Notes: generated by a model from the sequence alone, not told the origin. DNA of 64,000 nucleotides from Psychrobacter immobilis (GCA_904846265.1 CAJHAA010000002.1:186001-250000); one strand, 5' to 3'; shown: positions 8,863 through 17,728, counted from the first letter of the stretch. A program made the numbers and translations.

Positions 8863-9549
8863 CTATCGTTTATCCAAACGGTTGGCCAACCAATTACCCG
8901 ATGCTTGAATGGAGACGACCATTATTGATAGGACAATAACGATAAAAATCATCACCTCCGTTTGATAACGATAGTAGCCATAACGAATGGCTAAATCCCC
9001 CAGACCACCGCCGCCAATCATACCTGCCGCTGCTGAATAAGAGAGCAGGCTGATACAGAGAATCGTCACGGACAATACCAGTCCTGAGCGTGCTTCATTG
9101 AGTAGGACTTTAATAATGGTCAAAGGACGTGCGCCCATAGACTCGGTCGCCTCAATGATACCGCGTGGCACTTCACGTAAGTTTTGCTCGACCAAACGGG
9201 CAAAATAAAACGAACCTGCAATGGCGAGTACCAATGAGGCCGCAATCGGTCCAATACCCGTGCCAACGATAGCCTTCGTAAATGGGCTCATGGCAATCAT
9301 CAAAATGACAAATGGGAAAGCGCGCATAAAGTTGGTGATACCACCAAGCAGACCATACAATGTTTTGTTTTGCAAAAACTGTCGATCACTGGATAAAAAC
9401 AAAAATACGCCAAACAACCCACCGATGACAATCGCCACCGTCGTTGAGATGCCAAGCATAATAAATGTATCAATAAACGCGTTCACAATCTCTTTGCGCA
9501 GGGCAAACAGCTTGTCTATCGAGGCGGATAATTCACTACCAGTTAACAT
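8863..9549 (-). CDS. metI: Methionine ABC transporter permease MetI
   Basis: The 228-residue permease has five to six membrane helices and the cytoplasmic coupling loop with EATESMGARPLTIIKVLL, typical of the MetI family (EAA-type loop). It forms the methionine channel with MetN. AGGAGA lies upstream of the ATG. It begins 19 nt after metN, so the two are certainly cotranscribed. The length matches the family. Confidence 0.93.
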   Translation of the reverse strand: MLTGSELSASIDKLFALRKEIVNAFIDTFIMLGISTTVAIVIGGLFGVFLFLSSDRQFLQNKTLYGLLGGITNFMRAFPFVILMIAMSPFTKAIVGTGIGPIAASLVLAIAGSFYFARLVEQNLREVPRGIIEATESMGARPLTIIKVLLNEARSGLVLSVTILCISLLSYSAAAGMIGGGGLGDLAIRYGYYRYQTEVMIFIVIVLSIMVVSIQASGNWLANRLDKR

Positions 9550-9568
9550 ATTTATTTCTCCTGCCTCA

Positions 9569-10357
9569 TTAGTCTTCGTGCACTAAGCCTTTGCCAATCG
9601 GGGTGGTCGCTTGAATCAGACCGTCTCTCACATCCGCAACTTCCAAGAGTTGACCTTGATGCAGTAATGCGGCGCGATCACACAGCCTACGGATGACACT
9701 CATCTCATGAGTCACAATCACAATGGTGACGCCAAGTTGTTCGTTGATATCGCGTAGACAAGTCAACAAGCTGCGGGTCGTCGCAGGATCAAGCGCACTG
9801 GTCGGCTCATCAGCCAATAATACTTTAGGACTGGGGGCAATCGCTCGGGCAATACCGACACGCTGTTTTTGTCCGCCTGACAGCTGCGCAGGGTAGTGAC
9901 CAGCGCGGTCTGTTAGATCAACAATCTCTAGGCAATCCATGACTCGTTTATGAATGTCGCGGCTCGGATATCCTGAAACGGTTAAATTAAAGGCCACGTT
10001 GTCAAAAACAGTACGATTGGACATCAGATTAAATTGCTGAAAAATCATACCAATATTATGCCGGGCGATACGCAATTCACTGGCAGACAATGTGGTCAAG
10101 TCAGTGCCATCGACGATGACTTGACCGGCATCTGGACGCTCAAGCATATTGATTAGGCGTAGCAAAGTAGACTTACCGGCACCCGAGTATCCCATTAGGC
10201 CGAAGATTTCGCCTTGCTGGACAGATAACGAGGTCGGTTCAACGGCAGTAAACCAATGTGGTTTGCCATCTTTGTCTTTGATTGATCGGTCGCTTAAAAA
10301 ACTCTTGGTCACATTGTTTAAGACAATCATGTCATTCATGGAGGGCTCAAAATTCAA
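9569..10357 (-). CDS. metN: Methionine ABC transporter ATP-binding protein MetN
   Basis: This ABC ATPase has Walker A GYSGAGKST, signature LSGGQKQR and Walker B VLLADEP. The assignment follows from its place before metI and metQ. It is shorter than E. coli MetN (343 residues) because it ends soon after the nucleotide-binding domain and lacks the C-terminal ACT-like domain that senses methionine and inhibits the transporter. Start choice is open: TTG at 10357, ATG at 10339 or ATG at 10330, none with a clear Shine-Dalgarno; an ATG start is preferred, giving about 256 residues. There is no recognisable SAM riboswitch upstream. Confidence 0.88.
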   Translation of the reverse strand: MNFEPSMNDMIVLNNVTKSFLSDRSIKDKDGKPHWFTAVEPTSLSVQQGEIFGLMGYSGAGKSTLLRLINMLERPDAGQVIVDGTDLTTLSASELRIARHNIGMIFQQFNLMSNRTVFDNVAFNLTVSGYPSRDIHKRVMDCLEIVDLTDRAGHYPAQLSGGQKQRVGIARAIAPSPKVLLADEPTSALDPATTRSLLTCLRDINEQLGVTIVIVTHEMSVIRRLCDRAALLHQGQLLEVADVRDGLIQATTPIGKGLVHED

Positions 10358-10593
10358 TAATTTTTTTAATAGTCACAAACGCGCTGTCGGGCCTCTTTAA
10401 CAATGTAAGAAGCCAATTAAGAAACAACCGTTAATAACCCTATAATAAGGGGCGCTAATATAGCATATTATCGAGCACTTTGGATATGAACATCCGTGAC
10501 AGGCTTATGATTAATAGCTATTAGTAAGAGGGGTTTTGTAGAATGTGAGTCGCGATGATCGAGTAGAATGAAGTGTCTGTTCATAGCACCTTA

Positions 10594-10700
10594 TATAGTC
10601 ATTCCACTATAAAAGTATTACTGCGTTAACCTCGCTTGAAGTATTAAATATACATCTACACTTAGTTGCCTTGTACTACTTTTAAATTGAATCGACTATA
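10594..10700. mobile_element. MITE-like element, copy 1 (107 bp)
   Basis: The element begins TATAGTC and ends GACTATA, with imperfect terminal inverted repeats of about 25 bp sharing TATAGTC, an ATTC/TTCAA box and AAAAGTA. A second copy of nearly the same length and with the same ends lies at 55503-55610. The internal parts share CTCGCTT and a TTGCCTT near the right end. The outer TA at each end could be a TA target duplication, which would fit a Tc1/mariner-IS630 mobiliser; that is inference. It has no coding capacity. Confidence 0.65.
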
Positions 10701-10716
10701 GCATCGCTGACTAGGT

Positions 10717-10749
10717 CGTGTCCTCATTTTAAAAATGGTGATAAAAATA
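10717..10749. repeat. Short dispersed repeat, copy 1
   Basis: CGTGTCCTCATTTTAAAAAT and the following GGTGATAAAAAT match the reverse complement of 42953-42990 with one indel and one substitution. Both copies are intergenic. It starts 16 bp after MITE copy 1. Confidence 0.7.
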
Positions 10750-10883
10750 GTGATAAATTGCCGTCGAATAAGGAAAGTAGCGCAAATAATATCGAGACAT
10801 TGATACGCTATTTGACGATGTTTGGCAAAATTTAGCCATTTTTAGCCCATTTAAAGGTTAATAGAGTGAATTGAAGGCACGTC

Positions 10884-13067
10884 CTAGTCATGCTGGTGAT
10901 AATGTGGGTCGTGCTTGACTGGTATGACAACTAAAAACCTGGTATGTCCATTCAACGTATCAGTAATAATGCGCCCCTGATGGGCGGTAACGATTTGTGA
11001 TACTAGCGATAAGCCTAGTCCAGAGCCTTTATTTTTTTGTTGCAACCGCACAAATGGGCTAAATACTTCTTCACGTTTGTCTTCTGGAATACCCGTGCCT
11101 TCATCAATCACTGCCAATACTGCATATTTCGGTAATGGGCGTACAGGATCGGTCTTGGCTTTTTTTAGATGCTTGGCAAACAAGCCTTCTTTGCGTGGTG
11201 TACTGAGTATTTCTGTAGAATTTTGAGTGTTGTTTTGAGCATCACCCTTGTCGCGTGTATTGCCACCTTTATTTATTATGGCGCCTTTGGATTTAGGAGT
11301 TGCATCATTCAAGGCTGTACTCTTAGCGTCATTGATAACTGCAGACGGCTCTTCAGTGTCAGGAACTGCTTTCCAAACCATTTTTTTAATTTTGTCAGTC
11401 AAATCATTGGTAAAGTTATGATAATTAGCAATCAATGAGGATGCACTGGTGCTCCCAACGGTATCGTTACTGTTGACTGAGTTTGCCGAAGTACTTGCGT
11501 CAGTTTGAACACTATTCGTATCAGTAGATTCTGTTGTCGCACAGGTCTCAATAGAGTCAATGTCTCCGTTGATATTATTAATATCAGCCTTATCTATTTT
11601 AGTCTCTATATTTACATTGGTATCGGTATCAATATCGGAATTGAGATCATGCTCAACCGCAATATTTTCTCCGTTTCTATATATCGGTGGTGCTGGCAAC
11701 ACGATAATAGCATCCGTTGCTTCAGATTTAACTTTACCAGTACTATGAGAAGAATCGTTTGAGTGTGTATGACTATGCGCAATATGATTATGCGTATTGT
11801 CTTCATTAACCTCGATTGGTTCGTGATAGGAGTCAAAATCAGAGCTATTATAATCGGCAAAGCTACTGCAGAGTATCGTTTGTAGCAGGTAATTAGGTAT
11901 GGTATCTGCTTCATCAATAGTTTGCACACCATACAATAGTACCGTCACGGGTGGCTTGCCGTGTAGCATGGCATTGGTTAACAAGTTGCGAATTAAATGG
12001 GTCAACATCGATGATTGACCATCGATCACAATATGTTCACCAATGAGCGTCGCTTCAGGATAATGTTGCCGTTCTTGATTCACCAGATCATATAAGTCTA
12101 AGCTTTCAACTTGCTGCAAGGCATGACCGGCGTCTAAACGACTCACCAGTAAGATACTCTCTACCAAATCGTTGAGCCCTGACAAATCGCGGTTAATCGC
12201 TTGCGCACGTTTATCAAACTTTGCTTTGGTATCAGATGGTAGCGCACCTGCGAGCATGTCCATCATCTCAATCTGTAAGCGAATACGAGTAATGGGGGTA
12301 CGTAGCTCATGAGAAGCATGTGCTAAGAGCAGGTTATTGGCACCGATAAGGTGTTCGATTTTTTGTGCTGCTTGGTTAAATCCACGCGCTAGTGAGGCGA
12401 TCTCATCGTTACCACGAGCATTCACCCGTACGGTAAAATCACCATCACCCAGTTGCGCCATCTGCTGGCTCATCTGATTGATGCGCCAAGTGATGGTACG
12501 AGCAATCCACCATAGGACACCTGCCATAATAAGTAACAGTAGTAGTGTGCCAGTAAATAAATTCAGCGCAGAGGAGAGTACTGGTTTTTTAGGCGGTAAG
12601 CGTGATTCATACAAAAGCGTATAACCGGTGCTGCTATAAACCTGAGCTTGCTTGGTAGGGGAGGTATCTGCGAGAGAGGGAAAAACGCGTGAAAATAAAG
12701 AGGGCGGTGCGGGCAACTCCAACGGCAAATCGCTGTTATCCGTTTGCATTAGCAATCGACCTTCGCTGTCATACAAGCCCATCTTTGCCTGTAACGACTC
12801 ATCAAAGATATCAAAGCTCTTTTTGACCACTGCTAGCATAAAGCGCGCTTGCAAGCGATTGTCCTCGCTAACAGAGATATTCAGCTCATGCAAGAAAGGG
12901 TCTATTTGTCCTAAAATCTGAGTGGCCAATACTTCTGATCGAATACTTGCATCTTTATCGTGCACAAGTTGCGTCAACAGCACCATCGCCACTGCAAATA
13001 AAATAAGTGCCAGCATGACACTGGCAAATAACTTGGCAAATACCGAACGAAATCCCAACTGCTGCAT
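10884..13067 (-). CDS. Sensor histidine kinase with a ~265-residue insertion in the ATPase domain
   Basis: The 727-residue kinase has TM1 at about 10-33, a periplasmic region, TM2 at about 168-190, HAMP at about 190-243, and an H-box HASHELRTPITR with phosphoacceptor His253. The N-box is intact (Asn361, Asn365 in RNLLTNAMLHG). Residues about 382-645 are then a low-complexity insertion rich in Asn, Asp, Ser and Thr, with a His cluster at 415-441, before the G1 box DEGTGI (655-660) and G2 GSGLGL (681-686). Without the insertion it would be a normal CpxA/RstB-like kinase of about 460 residues. All catalytic boxes remain, so it may be active. Its partner regulator lies 102 nt upstream on the same strand. 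Confidence 0.9.
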   Translation of the reverse strand: MQQLGFRSVFAKLFASVMLALILFAVAMVLLTQLVHDKDASIRSEVLATQILGQIDPFLHELNISVSEDNRLQARFMLAVVKKSFDIFDESLQAKMGLYDSEGRLLMQTDNSDLPLELPAPPSLFSRVFPSLADTSPTKQAQVYSSTGYTLLYESRLPPKKPVLSSALNLFTGTLLLLLIMAGVLWWIARTITWRINQMSQQMAQLGDGDFTVRVNARGNDEIASLARGFNQAAQKIEHLIGANNLLLAHASHELRTPITRIRLQIEMMDMLAGALPSDTKAKFDKRAQAINRDLSGLNDLVESILLVSRLDAGHALQQVESLDLYDLVNQERQHYPEATLIGEHIVIDGQSSMLTHLIRNLLTNAMLHGKPPVTVLLYGVQTIDEADTIPNYLLQTILCSSFADYNSSDFDSYHEPIEVNEDNTHNHIAHSHTHSNDSSHSTGKVKSEATDAIIVLPAPPIYRNGENIAVEHDLNSDIDTDTNVNIETKIDKADINNINGDIDSIETCATTESTDTNSVQTDASTSANSVNSNDTVGSTSASSLIANYHNFTNDLTDKIKKMVWKAVPDTEEPSAVINDAKSTALNDATPKSKGAIINKGGNTRDKGDAQNNTQNSTEILSTPRKEGLFAKHLKKAKTDPVRPLPKYAVLAVIDEGTGIPEDKREEVFSPFVRLQQKNKGSGLGLSLVSQIVTAHQGRIITDTLNGHTRFLVVIPVKHDPHYHQHD

Positions 13068-13169
13068 TAAACCATCTCTACTATCAGCCGTTTATATCGA
13101 CTCATACTTCTAATTTGCATAAAAAAATCAGAAGTATGGTTTTTATCGATTGGTTTGCCGCTTTTGTGA

Positions 13170-13892
13170 TCAAACCTGATCAGTGGCAAATTGATAACCA
13201 ACACCGCGTACCGTAATAATACGTTTTGGCTGGCGTGGGTTGTCTTCAATTAAAGCACGCAGACGCGAGATATGAACATCAATGGCGCGATCGATATTAT
13301 CTGAGCTGTCATCATTGGGCATGGCTTGCCACAGTTGCTCGCGATTCAATACTTTACCAGAATGGGTGGCAAAGTAATGCAATAATTGAAACTGATGCGT
13401 CGTTAAACGAACAGGCTCATCGTCGATGGTCACTTCATGGCTGTCAGGAAAGACGCTCAAACGACCAAAGGTCAAGCTATCAGACTGGCTATCTGCTTGA
13501 TTGGGCTGCTCATGACGGCGAATAACAGCACGGATTCGAGCGAGAAGCTCACGTGGCTCAAAAGGCTTAGATATATAATCGTCAGCACCCATCTCAAGAC
13601 CTAGCACGCGATCGGTGGTATCGCCTTTCGCTGTCAACATGATAATAGGTACTTTATTGGTCATGTTATTTTTATTGCCGCGAATTTTTTGACAAACTTG
13701 CATACCATCCATATCAGGCAGCATTAAATCAAGCACGACCAAATCAATGTCACGCTCTTTGGCATCCAATAAATCAAGCCCTTCTTGACCAAGTCCTGCA
13801 TGATGGACGTCATAATAATTCATGGTCAGGTAATCGCTGATTAACTCAGCTAGATCAGGATCATCTTCGATTAATAAAATCTGCTTGCTCAT
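13170..13892 (-). CDS. OmpR-family response regulator
   Basis: The 240-residue protein has a receiver domain with the acidic pocket EDD at 9-11, phosphoacceptor Asp55 in LVVLDLMLPD and the Lys of YISKPFEPRE, followed by a winged-helix domain with IDVHISRLRALIED and ITVRGVGYQF near the C-terminus. It binds DNA after phosphorylation, presumably by the insertion-bearing kinase encoded 102 nt downstream. Close relatives are RstA/CpxR types; the regulon is unknown. The upstream gene on the same strand is an efflux-adaptor lipoprotein, a possible target. Confidence 0.92.
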   Translation of the reverse strand: MSKQILLIEDDPDLAELISDYLTMNYYDVHHAGLGQEGLDLLDAKERDIDLVVLDLMLPDMDGMQVCQKIRGNKNNMTNKVPIIMLTAKGDTTDRVLGLEMGADDYISKPFEPRELLARIRAVIRRHEQPNQADSQSDSLTFGRLSVFPDSHEVTIDDEPVRLTTHQFQLLHYFATHSGKVLNREQLWQAMPNDDSSDNIDRAIDVHISRLRALIEDNPRQPKRIITVRGVGYQFATDQV

Positions 13893-14189
13893 GGGTTATC
13901 CTCTAGTTGTTGTTATGGTTGGCCAAACGTTTCATCTGTTTTGATATTTTGTATCACGATAAATACATCGCTGATTTTAGGTTCTTAAACAGTTAAACGA
14001 TTAAGCCTCTAGGTTCTCGAACTTTCTAAGATTTCTCAAACTTTCAAGATATTGAATCATTTAATACCAATGATTCAGAATACTCGGTTAATGCTATATA
14101 TTGTACGGTCATATTGCCTAATTACGCAGTTACAAAACAAGAGAGGCTTTGTTAATGTTTCTACACAATGTAACTGTCGGCATGCATAG

Positions 14190-15503
14190 CTATGAGACAT
14201 TGACTTTTTTACCTTTAGCATCAGCTGGTAAATCAGCCAAACAAATCAAACTGTCGTTGCTAATACCCGCAATTAAATATTGCTTTGTGATAGGGTCATA
14301 TTCGACTACTTCAATAGGCTGGCGTGTTAGGCGCTGATCCTGTCCAATAATCCACACGTTAGCAGTTAACGGTGACAGAGGCTTATATGGTGACGTTTGT
14401 AATTCTGTCAAGTCAACATCGTGCAACGCGCGCTTAGGTACGATAGTGCCCACATCTATTTGACCATAATTAACCCGCCCAGTGACTTTCATATCTGGCA
14501 ATAACTTGTCTCGACTTGCTTCATTGTCAATGACGTTAACATAGACCAACAGCTTTTTCGGCTGGCTGGTCGCGGTCAGTTTACTGACTTGTCCTGTGAA
14601 CTGTTCCGACATACCTTCAGCTGTAAAATTGACAGTCTGACCAACCGAAAGTTGCGGTTCTGCTTGGATAGGTAGGATCGCGATAAAGTGTAATTTAGTT
14701 TCATCGCTAAGCTGTAATAAAGGCGTGCGCGCCTCTAGTCTTTGACCTGCTTTGGCATATAAGTTTTTTACACGGCCAGAAAAGCTGGCACGCACAGTGA
14801 CCAAATTATACTGATTCTGCTGCGGTTTTAAGCTCGCCGTGCTATTAGCGCTGGTTTGGTCATTGTTTTTAAGGTTGCCGACTGCGTTTTTAGGAGTGCC
14901 CACTGTGGCGTTTGCTGCTGCCTCTTCTTTGTTAGCAATTGGGTCGTTTTTAGTGGTTGTTGCGCTATTTTCTGCTGTAGGCTGATTGGGTTTTGAGCTA
15001 GCGTCTGTTTTTTGTGAGTGTGTTTGCTTTACATCAACCGCATCGTTCGTCATCTCAGAATCTGGGGCAACGCTGTTCGATTTTGAAGATTGTTCCTTAG
15101 CTGGGTTGGATGCATCTGCTGTTTTGCTTTCTGATTGCACGCGTCGAACAATAAGCAGCGGCATATCTTTTTCTACCCATTGACCCTCAGTAACCAGTAT
15201 TTCTTCGACGTTAATGGGGTATGCAGCGATAAGCTTAGTCTGTTTGATAGGTTCGATCTTACCTTGTAAACCAAGACTGGGCTGATAACGTGAAGGTTTT
15301 ATGCTCAATATATGATCTGGCGTCATGGTCACACTATCGTCGGTAATGACAATAGGGGTATCTACAGTCTCACTGTTTTCTGCAGTCACAGGCTCATTGG
15401 TAGGCGGTGAAGGCTGACAGGCAGCAAGAAGAAAAGCACTCAGTAGATAGGTGCTATTTTTAAAAAATTTAGAAGCCGTCATAGCAGTCACCATAGTAGT
15501 CAT
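14190..15503 (-). CDS. Orphan RND/HlyD-type periplasmic adaptor lipoprotein with low-complexity linker
   Basis: The 437-residue lipoprotein has lipobox LLAAC (Cys29). The first half of a lipoyl domain (about 92-121, VTEGQWVEKDMPLLIV) is separated from the second half (233-265, SFSGRVKNLYAKAGQRL) by 110 residues rich in Asn, Ser, Thr, Ala and Lys. In normal membrane fusion proteins an alpha-helical hairpin that docks TolC is at this point. Beta-barrel and membrane-proximal domains follow. No RND, ABC or MFS pump gene is next to it. Three in-frame ATGs (15503, 15494, 15482) are possible; GGTGA precedes the third. It may function in envelope stress with the adjacent two-component pair, which is inference. 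Confidence 0.8.
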   Translation of the reverse strand: MTTMVTAMTASKFFKNSTYLLSAFLLAACQPSPPTNEPVTAENSETVDTPIVITDDSVTMTPDHILSIKPSRYQPSLGLQGKIEPIKQTKLIAAYPINVEEILVTEGQWVEKDMPLLIVRRVQSESKTADASNPAKEQSSKSNSVAPDSEMTNDAVDVKQTHSQKTDASSKPNQPTAENSATTTKNDPIANKEEAAANATVGTPKNAVGNLKNNDQTSANSTASLKPQQNQYNLVTVRASFSGRVKNLYAKAGQRLEARTPLLQLSDETKLHFIAILPIQAEPQLSVGQTVNFTAEGMSEQFTGQVSKLTATSQPKKLLVYVNVIDNEASRDKLLPDMKVTGRVNYGQIDVGTIVPKRALHDVDLTELQTSPYKPLSPLTANVWIIGQDQRLTRQPIEVVEYDPITKQYLIAGISNDSLICLADLPADAKGKKVNVS

Positions 15504-16171
15504 CGTTTTATTATATAGTGAATTGCAACTGGGTGAAATAAGTGCAGAAAACTTAATAAACCGCTGACATTAAGGCTACTAAACCCAGTCATTAGCTAAG
15601 GTAGGAGTGATAGCAAGTCTGAACAAATTTTTATATTACTGACCAGTTCGAATATTGGCTTACTCATAACTGGAAATTAGTCGATAACTGTGCTAAAACA
15701 AACATAACAAAATACAATGATACATTTTTATCACAAAAGAAAATTATTCAGCAATGTGCCAAGCGTTTCTATATAATGCAGAAATATCATAAGGTTGATG
15801 GTTCTTTTACTTCGGGCTTACCTCTTTTATCGTCAAGGTCATCAGTAATAAAAGGTACTTTACCTTGTTTGAAGCCAAATACGGTTGCAGTGGACGATAA
15901 TAAAAGCAAAATAAGTCGTCTAAAAAGCCATAGGTTTGGCGCAATTTAGTAAGCTTATTAATTAGAAAGTGCGTATAGTAGCCCATGTTGACGCTCTGTT
16001 TGACAGGCAGATACTGGCAGCTGATATGTTGACTGTCATAACATATGGCAATGCAAATTTAGCGTCTTATATCAGTCCAATAATGAATGATATGACAAGT
16101 TGAAATAACCGTTAAATTTTTGCATTGATGGACGGTATTAAGAATAAATAGTCGTTTATAGGACACTGATA
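15504..16171. other. Long intergenic region upstream of pilG
   Basis: This is 668 nt between the divergently oriented adaptor gene and pilG. It must hold both promoters. The only coding-like signal is a small minus-strand open frame at 15787-15986, listed separately. The 150 nt directly before pilG are AT-rich and show no recognisable operator. Confidence 0.5.
15807..15986 (-). CDS. Possible small gene, perhaps frameshifted
   Basis: An ATG at 15984-15986 opens a 59-codon frame that reads like real protein at first (KLRQTYGFLDDLFCFYYRP), ending in a hydrophobic KYLLLLMTL segment and TAA. In the next frame the same DNA encodes VFGFKQGKVPFITDD and a charged tail up to a TGA at 15787-15789, which also looks protein-like. 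The two together suggest either a genuine 59-residue protein or a decayed gene whose true product switches frame near 15870. There is no good Shine-Dalgarno. I do not recognise the family. Confidence 0.3.
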   Translation of the reverse strand: MGYYTHFLINKLTKLRQTYGFLDDLFCFYYRPLQPYLASNKVKYLLLLMTLTIKEVSPK

Positions 16172-16549
16172 ATGGAAAATAATTTTGATGGTTTAAAAGT
16201 AATGGTGATTGATGATTCAAAAACCATTCGCCGTACCGCAGAGACTTTATTACAAAAAGCGGGTTGCGAAGTTGTGACCGCCATTGATGGTTTTGATGCT
16301 TTAGCAAAAATTGTCGATAACAATCCAGATATTATTTTTGTCGACATCATGATGCCGCGTTTGGATGGCTATCAGACTTGTGCACTAATAAAAAACAACC
16401 CTGATTATGCCAGCAAACCTGTGATTATGTTGTCGTCTAAAGATGGCTTATTTGACAAAGCGCGTGGTCGTATCGTGGGTTCAGATGAGTATCTGACCAA
16501 GCCATTTAGTAAAGATGAGCTGTTCGAGGCAATTAATCAGTACCGCTAA
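16172..16549 (+). CDS. pilG: Twitching motility response regulator PilG
   Basis: The 125-residue stand-alone receiver domain has acidic pocket IDD (13-15), phosphoacceptor Asp58 in IIFVDIMMP and the KPF lysine near 108-110. PilG is one of two CheY-like outputs of the Pil-Chp system and acts with FimV and the pilus extension machinery. The identity rests on the pilGHIJK-chpA gene order. GGAC lies 8 nt before the ATG. A 282-nt gap before pilH contains no gene. Confidence 0.92.
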   Translation: MENNFDGLKVMVIDDSKTIRRTAETLLQKAGCEVVTAIDGFDALAKIVDNNPDIIFVDIMMPRLDGYQTCALIKNNPDYASKPVIMLSSKDGLFDKARGRIVGSDEYLTKPFSKDELFEAINQYR

Positions 16550-16831
16550 TATGAATAAGTCCACTTGTAGACATATCATTAAATATTGTCTTACAAGTTG
16601 GTATGATTTATGCATAGCTATGCTTTATATAGAGTCAGATAAATTAGGCTGGGCATTACGGTTAAGAGATTTAGTATTGATAAAATATTACTAATAATTG
16701 CTCAATATTTAATCGAAACTGTTAAGAGAGTTGCCCTGCCATTCATGGTTGGCGTGCTACTTTCAGTCGGATTGTCTCAATAATATAACAACATATCCTT
16801 ATGGATACTTTCGAAAATAAAGGAAATTCCT

Positions 16832-17194
16832 ATGACTACAGTTTTAGTCATTGACGACTCACCATCTGAGATGGCGAAATTTCGCGACATGCTTGCCAGA
16901 CATAATTTTAAAGTATTAGAGGCTATAAATGGTGAGCAAGGTTGCCAGATGGCTATTGATCACTTACCAGATGTCATTTTAATGGACGTGGTTATGCCTG
17001 AGATGAACGGTTTTCAGGCCACTCGCAAAATTACTCGAGGTAAGACCACCGCGCATATTCCAGTGATTATGATCAGTACCAAAAATCAGGAAACCGATCG
17101 AGTTTGGGGAAAACGCCAAGGCGCTAAAGAGTATATGGCAAAGCCCGTTGACGAAAATGGATTGGTTAATATCATTCGTAAAGTAATGGAGTAG
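16832..17194 (+). CDS. pilH: Twitching motility response regulator PilH
   Basis: The 120-residue single receiver domain has IDD at 7-9, phosphoacceptor Asp52 in ILMDVVMPEMNG and Lys in YMAKPVD. In Pil-Chp systems PilH is the second CheY-like protein and opposes PilG, favouring retraction or draining phosphate. AAAGGAAA precedes the ATG. It is followed by pilI after 3 nt. Confidence 0.92.
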   Translation: MTTVLVIDDSPSEMAKFRDMLARHNFKVLEAINGEQGCQMAIDHLPDVILMDVVMPEMNGFQATRKITRGKTTAHIPVIMISTKNQETDRVWGKRQGAKEYMAKPVDENGLVNIIRKVME

Positions 17195-17197
17195 ATT

Positions 17198-17728
17198 GTG
17201 GCTTCCAGAGGGTTTATTGAGCTTCTGCGTTTAGCAGACTTGGCACGCGCGCGCAAAAGTGGTCGCCGCGGTGGACAAGAGTATGACTGGCAAGGTGTAG
17301 TATTCGAGATTGGCGGACAGCGGTTAGTTGCACCGATGGGTCAAGTATCAGAAGTATTGGCCATGCCAGAGTATACCAGCTTGCCTCTAGTGAAGCCTTG
17401 GATGCTAGGCATCGCCAATATCCGCGGACGCCTATTGCCAATCACCGATTTGTCTCAGTTTCTACAGGTCCCTAGTCGTTTAACGCAAATGAGCCAACGC
17501 AAAGTCATTGTCATTGAACATGACAATCTCTTTTCAGGACTGTTAGTGGATCAAGTAATTGGGATTGAACAATTTACGCATGATCAATACCGTGCCGAAG
17601 CTATAGAGCCTAATTCGCCCTTTGCTCCTTATAATCACGGTAAGTTCTTTAAAAATGAGCAAGATTGGTATGTTTTTATGCCAAGCCTGCTCGCACAAGA
17701 CTTGCAGTATACCGATGCTGCAATATAG
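17198..17728 (+). CDS. pilI: CheW-like adaptor PilI
   Basis: The 176-residue CheW-domain protein starts at GTG 17198, immediately after pilH. The domain covers about residues 28-165, with family features such as RLVAPMGQVSEVL, MLGIANIRGRLLPITD and SGLLVDQVIGI. It couples the receptor PilJ to the kinase ChpA at the inner membrane. The first 25 residues are basic (ARARKSGRRGG). Cotranscription with pilH is certain from the spacing. Confidence 0.92.
   Translation: MASRGFIELLRLADLARARKSGRRGGQEYDWQGVVFEIGGQRLVAPMGQVSEVLAMPEYTSLPLVKPWMLGIANIRGRLLPITDLSQFLQVPSRLTQMSQRKVIVIEHDNLFSGLLVDQVIGIEQFTHDQYRAEAIEPNSPFAPYNHGKFFKNEQDWYVFMPSLLAQDLQYTDAAI

Larger units (their letters stand above)
10358..10883. 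other. Intergenic region between metN and the kinase gene
   Basis: This 526-nt stretch holds no convincing gene. It contains one MITE-like element and a short dispersed repeat, both listed separately. It should also hold the metN promoter and the end of the kinase transcript; no clean intrinsic terminator was seen. Confidence 0.6.

Noticed and set aside
10358..10560. SAM riboswitch or MetJ operator upstream of metN
   Set aside because: No characteristic riboswitch stem pattern and no AGACGTCT-like repeats were seen.
11505..11932. Several open frames on both strands over the kinase insertion
   Set aside because: They arise from the low-complexity AT-rich insertion; the kinase frame is continuous and has its catalytic boxes on both sides.
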